NCBI RefSeq assembly: GCF_009727055.1
Contig: NC_052359.1
Coordinates: 19,335,261-19,399,260 of the forward strand
Origin: Benincasa hispida
Taxonomy: Eukaryota > Streptophyta > Magnoliopsida > Cucurbitales > Cucurbitaceae
Direction: 5' to 3'
DNA: 64,000 nucleotides
Shown here: positions 57,901 to 64,000 of the stretch, piece by piece
Numbering within the stretch: position 1 is the stretch's first letter
How the letters are laid out: every line of letters begins with the position of its first letter
Notes under the pieces: generated by a model
Seen by the model: only the letters and a program-made list of their open reading frames with translations
What the model was told of the DNA's origin: nothing
Database searches by the model: none
Translations under genes and position numbers: made by a program

Positions 57901-60687
57901 TTTTCACTCCAGCAAGTAAGAAAGCCAATAGATCCAACCAATTTCGAATGAAAGGGTCTTTAAGTTCCAACGAGTCGATGATTTCTGAGAATGGCCTGAG
58001 AAGCTTGGTTGAACCAATAATACCTTGAGGGCCCATCTGAATGAAAGATTTCAAGAGAGATGGAGCATATCTTGCTGCAGCTGTTGAAAGAACACCCCAA
58101 TCACCTCGAATTGATAGAGGTGGTAGAGCCATTGCTGCAGCAGACAGTGGAAGTATGGTTTCCTGTGAAGCAACTTCATTTTGAATAAAACATATACATC
58201 TTTAAGCATGGAAACTAAATGATATCCTACTCAAAATAAAAAAATTCTGCAATGAAATAGATAAAAAGACAACTACATTCTTACTAGTAGTTTCTGCCAT
58301 TCTTGAACAGCATTTGGACTTGCATACTTCTCAAGATCCTGAATGCAACAGACTAAACATTGCTTAGTTCCCTGTTCTTTTCAATTTTGACATCACAATC
58401 TCATGGATGTAGTTGATTTGGGTGCTTATTATTGTAATGGATACACATTTTTCTACGTGATTGAACAAGCAATACGTGCCTGAAAAAGAAGTTTTCCTAT
58501 CAAAACTATGCAAATGGAAAAAGAAATAAAATGGGTTACCAACTTAATGTCTGATATCCACCTTGAAAAACTCTGTGGGGCCTATGCGTGATAAAAATTC
58601 TCCTTCAGGTATGTAGACCATCCATGAATCATAATTGGCACAAGGAAGTGACTCACCAAGTGCATCTAAGACCTGAAAAAAATAACACACAAGGAGGTGC
58701 CAAATTATGGACTTTTGGGTGTCTTGATGATAAGGGTTTGTGATGTTCACCCACTAGAGGATTAGTGGGGCATGAGCATATAAAGGACGGAGTGGAGCCC
58801 CTAACTTTCCGGTGATCAAATAAAAAGGTTATGGAAAATTAAGTAGCATATAAAGTTGAAACTTAGTAATTGTTGACGACTTATGAATAATAGGTTGATA
58901 ATGTTAACACTGGAAAAGACAGGCGCAGAACACTAGAAATGAAAATTGAATCTCCATATCTTCATGCCAATGTTATGACCATTCAATGATTCACAAGAAA
59001 AGAATTACAATCAAGACTATCCGAACTCAATAGTCACTTAAATCCATTTTATTCGTATCATTCATCAGAACACTAAATTGATTCAGGTAACAGAAGAGAT
59101 TACTTGACATAAGATTATGATATGGGGAAAAAAACTCATGGATCTCTGTATTATTTTGTTTCTCAAGATAACTGCGACATTCCTGCTACTTTAATTAGTT
59201 GTATTAAAACAACATTTACTGATAAGCTCTACTGAGTTACTCATGAACTTTTCAATCTTCATCAACAGTGAAGAAAAACGAGTTGACTCCATTATGAAAA
59301 ACAATATTAGATATTCTAGATGTTTATTCATTATTTGATAAATGGCAAGATATGCAGTCAGTGACATTACTTGGGCAAGTGGATTTGCCTGAGGACCACG
59401 CGACTGAAACCCCGAAAACAAAGATGGACCAGAGTCGAACTTGTAGCCCTTAATATTGAAAGAATGAGCGGCACCTCCAGGTAAATCATGACTTTCCAAA
59501 ACAAGAACATCTTGTCCATATCTAGCTAACAGCCCTGCACAACAAAGCCCCCCAATGCCACTCCCAATTACTACAACATCGGCCTCTGCCTTCCCTGCAA
59601 ATTAAACCACAACTGAGTGAGCACAAGCAATGGCAGTCTCTCATGGTTGACCCTCAAAAGTCAAAAGGGTGTCCCATTGTAAGCAGTCGTGATGTTTCGG
59701 AAATATCGTTGAACATTTTAGTTCAAGCTCCAGTAAAATCTCAGGCACTTCTAAATAACGATATGTTTTTTTAAATTGTGTTTGATTCCTTATTGTTCAT
59801 TTACACTTCTCAAAAAAAACAGTTGAATTATTTGCTAGATTTCAAAAACAAAAACAAAATTTTAAGAACTATAGGTAAAGCCAGTGTTTATAAGCTTAAC
59901 TTTCAAAAACAAAAAACCAAATGATTATAAAACGAAACTATAATAATTAAATCCATCATCGTCTCCTAAAGATGGCCTTAAGTGGGCAAAGCCTCCTCGG
60001 AAGTTAGTATGGTTCAGGCACAAAGCATAATGGAAGTGATGAGGCTCCCTGATACTCGATTATTAAAAATTCAAATAAATAGAGAAAAGAAAAGGGTACC
60101 AAGTTACAAGGGTGCTTTTTGCACCTTTGACAGTACTTTGTACTGAAATTAAACAATGACAAAGTTGAATGAACTACAAATACACATGTACTAAGCAACT
60201 AAATTCTCAAGGAAAGCTATGAATAACTCTTTAGGAAAGAAAAATAATCTGGAATTGAAAAGAGCAAACCAATGATCATATAGAGCAGAGGAAAGATTTT
60301 TTTTTTAAAAAAAACGTCAAGACATAATAAGGCATAATCATATGGAAAACAGAATAGCAGACTCCATGAATACCGATGAAAGGGAAAGTTCTATTCCACG
60401 AAACTAGCTCCAATTGCTTCTCAATAGTTACATATTCACTTGGAAGACCATTCATGAAAACCCATCTAATCAAAGAAAAACGGCAATAAAAGGGAGAAAA
60501 AGAGAGTGAAGAAAGGACCTGGGAAGGCATCGTTGTTGTTAAGAGATACGGAGCCAATGGAAATGGGTTGTTGAGTACTGCTGGAGCTTTGTGCGAAAAT
60601 GGGTCGCCGATGAGCTGAAACTCCAAAAGCAGAAGGGGAAAAAGGCCGAGAAAATCGTAGCATATTGGAGCAAAGATCCATCGCCAT
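54974..60687 (-). CDS. Carotenoid isomerase-like FAD-dependent oxidoreductase, nine exons, plastid-targeted
   Basis: Exons (minus): 60687-60519, 59594-59371, 58672-58562, 58338-58285, 58162-57875, 57425-57234, 57135-56977, 56557-56321, 55288-54974; 582 codons plus stop, every junction GT-AG and in frame. Residues 1-56 are Ser-rich with few acids, like a chloroplast transit peptide. VVVIGSGIGGLCCAGLLARY (residues 63-82) is the FAD-binding GxGxxG, followed by VLVLESHDLPGG and KFDSGPSLFSG. GILSAEM joins IYMFAEWYKPGS across exons 5-6; PLHGSGAVVNAL follows. The C-terminus has GTPLTHQRFLRRNRGTYGPA and YCCGDSTFPGIGVPAVAASG (542-561), the second FAD contact of CRTISO/phytoene-desaturase-type enzymes. 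Best recalled match is Arabidopsis At1g57770 rather than CRTISO itself, so prolycopene isomerase activity is not implied and the substrate is unknown. Start 60687 is the first ATG giving the transit peptide. Confidence 0.93.
55584..55631. repeat. (GAAGTT)8 microsatellite in intron 8
   Basis: Eight uninterrupted copies of GAAGTT, with degenerate copies on both sides (to about 55700), inside the last intron of the oxidoreductase gene. Probably length-polymorphic. Confidence 0.95.
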
Positions 60688-60845
60688 GGAGTGGGCGAGG
60701 TTGCTGTGGATTCGATTGAAGCAGAAATGTGGGTTGAAGACGAGAAGGTGAGAATTGGAGATATTTATGAGTTGTGAAGAGGAAAATCGCTCGCCTGAAG
60801 GTTTGGTTCAAAATCAAAGCGAACATTCTTTCCATCAAGGGTTTT
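60688..60845 (-). promoter_or_regulatory. Likely 5' leader of the oxidoreductase gene with an upstream ORF
   Basis: On the minus strand an ATG at 60838 opens a 99-codon frame that overlaps the main start in another frame and ends at 60539. If transcription starts upstream of 60838, this ORF would compete for ribosomes. The transcription start cannot be read from the sequence; no clear TATA box is present. Confidence 0.35.
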
Positions 60846-61059
60846 GCGTGGCTTGCCGTTAACCGTTGTTTTGGGAAATGAAATCAAATTATCACTTCAT
60901 TCTTTAAAGAAAAACTTATCATTTTAGCACACCTTTTTTCCTTTCTTTCTGCTAAATCATAAAAAAAGCTGATCAAGGTGTAGAGATCACTTTTGCTAGA
61001 ATAGACTTTAATCTATTAATACGATGTTCAACAAACTCGATGACTCCAAAAAATCGATC

Positions 61060-61625
61060 AATCCAATCCAATTTATGCGATTTGGGTTGGGTTATTAACT
61101 CATTTGGGTTGGATTGGTTCAAATAAATGAAAATTTTATGAGTCGAGTTGGTTCATGGGTTCACTTAATATAACCCAAATCAACTCGAACCAACCCGAAT
61201 TTATTATTAGCTTAAAAAATTATATTTTTTATTACTTATAACACAATTATTTATATATATATTCATTTTAATTTTATTTAATTTCAATATTTTTTGAATA
61301 ATTTATTTTTCAACAACTCTTAAAAGTAGTTTCTTTGCACTTTAGAAAGAAAATTTTCACTATATAAATTGAAATTGAGTTGTTAATCTTAATTAAATAT
61401 ATGAAAATAATTAAATTAGATTTTTATATATTTACATTTTGCTTCTTTTTATAATAAAATTTTAAATAAATGATCCGATTAACCCGAACCAACCCAACCC
61501 AAATATTTTATGGTTGGGTTCATTTTTTAATAAAGGTTATTTGGGTTGAAAAAATTTACAACCCGAAAAATTGAATTGGGTCTAAAAAGTATTTCAACCC
61601 AACCCAACCCATGAATACCACTATC
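61060..61625. repeat. GGGTTGGG/CCAACCC-ended dispersed element
   Basis: Blocks 'tttgggttgggttattaac' and 'catttgggttggattgg' at the left are answered by 'cgaaccaacccaacccaaat' and 'tcaacccaacccaaccc' at the right, around an AT-rich core of about 250 bases. It resembles a MITE with simple-sequence inverted ends. It lies about 0.4 kb upstream of the oxidoreductase start codon. Confidence 0.6.
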
Positions 61626-61679
61626 TATTATTGAAAACTTTAGCAACAATTTTATAATAGACATTACATAAAATTGAGA

Positions 61680-62470
61680 AGTAAATTTTTTTAATAAAAG
61701 ATTGCAAGAAAAACATTTGGTCATGCGGCTTTGGATTTATGGCTAATTCCACTTCAGATTTAGAGAAGGGAGCGATGGGAGCGATGGGAGCTCTATTCAT
61801 ATCATCTGCGATAACTGATGGAACCTTATCAGTAATTTTATTGATATTATCAGAACAAGGGTTGAATGATGTATAAATTTCCTCGAAATAAGAAGTAAAA
61901 ATTTGATCAATTAAGATTGGATCTTGAAATAAGGAGTTAGAATTATCACAAACACTCTTAATTTCGTTCTTTTTCCTTGTTGGTGTTGTTTTTTTATGGA
62001 ACCATTTGGTGTTAGATACCCTTTATTTTAATCGAGATTTTTTATATCTTTGCTTCCAATAGATTTCTTCTCAAAGGAGATGGTCAAGCTCCTTCTCCAA
62101 GTGGAGAATAAGTTGAAGAAATATGGGATTTACAAACCTCAATTTTTCATTTGAAGGAATTAGATAATGATCGGCTCCAAATAGAAAGTTTGTTGGCTGT
62201 TGAAGAGAGATTAGATTGAAAATCTTCAGGATTAGATGAATTAGAGTTCCAAAAAGAAGCTTCTTTAATAATCGTAAAGCAAGAGTCATGTAAAGTCCAA
62301 TGTTCTTCAAATTTGAATCTTTTGAGAAAAGGACACTTATTCTTGTATGGCAAATCTTTGCAAAAAGCAAGCGTTGAATGAAAAATTTTGGACCAATCAC
62401 AAATTGTCACGTCATTTTTCAAATTAATGACTAAGTTACAAATCATCAACTTTGGGACCAATTGAAGATT
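61680..62470 (-). pseudogene. LINE (L1-type) ORF2 fragment
   Basis: Minus-strand translation in shifting frames gives FKFEEHWTLHDSCFTIIKEA, then NKLSIWSRSLSNSFKKKIEV after dropping a stop. Then NTKWFHKKTTPTRKKNEIKS, DPILIDQIFTSYFEEIYTSF and SEVELAI follow. This is the stretch between the endonuclease and reverse transcriptase domains of plant L1 elements (…W…F…EGDxNTKxFHxxxxxRRxxNxI…, then …SPFSxxEVxxAI). Neither catalytic domain is present. It stops near 61680 next to the GGGTTGGG element. Confidence 0.7.
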
Positions 62471-63410
62471 GGCATGTGTCCCAAAGTGAAATTGAAGACA
62501 TAAATTGACAAATCCCTTTCATCATGCTCGTTGGATCGAATAAAAATAATTTGGTCCAATTTAATATTATAATTTGGACTAAAGTCCAATTGAGCCCAAA
62601 AATAGGCTTAACGTGGCTCAAATACCAAATTAGGCCAAAATCCAATCAGACAATTTCTCGGACAGTCTTCTTCTTCAGATGGCCCTAATAGATCCTTACA
62701 ACTAGGAATGTTTTCTTCGTAAAATCTACCTTTGATGGAAGGACCCCCCAATCTCCACAAGTCCCATAAAGAAATAGACATCTCTCTGGATGAATTATGG
62801 AGGGTATTTGTTGAGGATTGGACATCATGCTTCACAAAAAGTCCAAACAATGTCGCTATTGCAATCATAGGTGTATAAGGAAGTCAAAACAACATTGAAG
62901 AAACGAGCCGTCTTAAATATTGTTGTGTTACAAGCAACTACGACCTTTAACCATTCCTAATAATGGGAGATGTAAAAGAAATCTCCATGAATCTTCAACG
63001 AGGTACCCCATCAAACTTTCTTGTTGTTTATAATGCGACAACCGAACGTTGACTATAGATTTTCATTTGGAGCTTTGTTATGTATTAAAGACTCTAGAAA
63101 CCAGGCCTTCAACAATGAATTAGCCCCATAGGTCACTCTTTAGACCATCGAGTTGGGAAGTAGAATTTTCTATAGGAGGTTGAGATTCCATAAAGTTTCC
63201 ATACACCACCTCTCCCACAAGAATGATAATTCCATTCTCAGAAGATTGACCTTCATCTTTTACAATGATTAAGCATCAGGATGTTCTGTGAAATACACCA
63301 TGGCAAAAAAGAACTTTTCTGCAAAAAAAAAAAAAGGTCACTTGTCACGTTAAGAAATGAAAAGAAGAAAAGTAATAAATTGCTTAAATGAATAAATATA
63401 TAATAAATGG
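62471..63410. other. Unassigned, possibly LINE-related
   Basis: Several short minus-strand frames (62608-62868, 62436-62645) show no domain I recognise. Sequence around 62900-63200 could be a degraded LINE ORF1, but I cannot support it. Confidence 0.3.
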
Positions 63411-63414
63411 AGTG

Positions 63415-63876
63415 GAAATGGTGACCACCCTTACAAGCTACACAATCACCCACATAGGGACTGTGTCTAGCAAAAGTTAGATCATTGTTGGCGGAGCTGG
63501 TAACCACCCCTGCAGGTTACATAGTCACCCACATACAGATTGTGTCTAGCAGGAATCAGATCATTGTTGGCGAAGTTGACGGCTACCAATGCAGGCTATA
63601 CAGTCACCCACATAGAGGTTGTATTTAGCAGAAGTCAGATCGTTGTTGGCGGAGCTGGCAACCACCCCTGCAGACTACACAGTCACCCACATAGGGGTTG
63701 TGGTAGCAAGAATCAGATCATTGTTGCCGAAGCTAGTGACCACCCCTGCAGGCTACATAGTCACCCATATAGGGGTTGTGTCTATCCAAAGTCAAATCTT
63801 TATTGATGAAGCTGACAACACCCTTGCAGGCTACACAGTCACTCACATAAGAACCATGTCTAACAAGAGTTAGATC
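63415..63876. repeat. Minisatellite, 78-79-bp unit, almost six copies
   Basis: The word ATC(A/G)TTGTTG(G/C)CG or its variants starts at 63481, 63560, 63639, 63717 and 63796, with a last partial at 63874. Units include 'ccacccctgcaggctacatagtcacccacata'-type sequence. Copies differ by about 10-15%. The reading frame changes at each unit because 79 is not a multiple of three, so the overlapping frames here are not genes. The array is cut by an LTR. Confidence 0.9.
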
Positions 63877-64000
63877 TATTAGGATTGGTGTCCTAATTCT
63901 CCCAGAGTCTCATAGTTTGTAAACTTTGTACACATTGTTATGAATAAAATAAGAGTTATTTTATTTTTTATTTACTGATATCCAATAAACAAAGATTCGT
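63877..64000 (+). mobile_element. Start of a copia LTR, cut by window end
   Basis: 'ttaggattggtgtcctaattctcccagagtctc' type sequence and 'aataaaataagagttattt' match the first 120 bases of the solo LTR at 44887. The first bases read TATTAGG rather than TGTTAGG. The element continues beyond the window. Confidence 0.75.

Noticed and set aside
61060..61625. Interstitial telomere repeats
   Set aside because: The unit is irregular TTGGG(T) rather than plant TTTAGGG, and both strands alternate within the element.
63540..63873. Two overlapping frames with repeated peptide motifs
   Set aside because: They arise from a 79-bp minisatellite; the frame shifts each unit and neither has gene-like context.

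Overview
The window reads as nuclear DNA of a flowering plant. Two spliced plant genes lie at the right, and almost everything left of about 50 kb is transposable elements stacked inside one another. The element families (long Ty1/copia LTRs with ACGATCG-rich ends, and a Mutator-like element carrying a DUF1985/Ulp1-type gene and TCTATCACTGATAGAC repeats) recall cucurbit genomes, so Cucurbitaceae is the likely source. That assignment is from memory, not from a search.

Region by region. 1-8.0 kb holds old fragments: a minus-strand copia gag/protease piece, a GGGTTGGG-rich repeat, a deleted LTR, a Tat/Athila-like Gypsy 3' end with its LTR set in a copia integrase remnant, and a second Gypsy LTR with a TATA box. 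8.4-48.8 kb is best explained as one Mutator-like element (MULE), itself inserted in a minus-strand LTR whose right part runs 48.8-50.0 kb. Its transposase is on the plus strand and its DUF1985 gene on the minus strand. Inside it sit: a solo LTR (10240-12213); a truncated LTR (12825); a complete but decayed copia element (13722-34159) whose 3' LTR is split by an Athila/Tat-like Gypsy (24078-33884, target duplication GTACT); and a minus-strand copia derivative (34939-47433, target duplication ATATG). The last is split in turn by a plus-strand LTR with a chromovirus-like Gypsy in it (36215-41279) and by a solo LTR (44887-47126). No retroelement reading frame here is intact.

The gene-bearing part is 51.7-60.8 kb. 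A PB1 (octicosapeptide/Phox/Bem1p) gene lies on the plus strand at 51914-53495. An intact nine-exon gene for a plastid-type FAD oxidoreductase of the carotenoid-isomerase-like family lies on the minus strand at 54974-60687. They are convergent and separated by about 1.5 kb. 61-64 kb holds a GGGTTGGG element, a LINE fragment, a 79-bp minisatellite and the first bases of another LTR.

Several oddities are about the assembly rather than biology. A complete Nextera mate-pair junction adapter lies at 45250-45287 between identical 73-bp copies. Three single-base homopolymer indels sit in exon 1 of the PB1 gene. A 100-N gap hides the rest of a Gypsy element. I do not see a new molecular system. The most interesting biology is the MULE with its protease-like passenger and hairpin repeats, and the depth of nesting.
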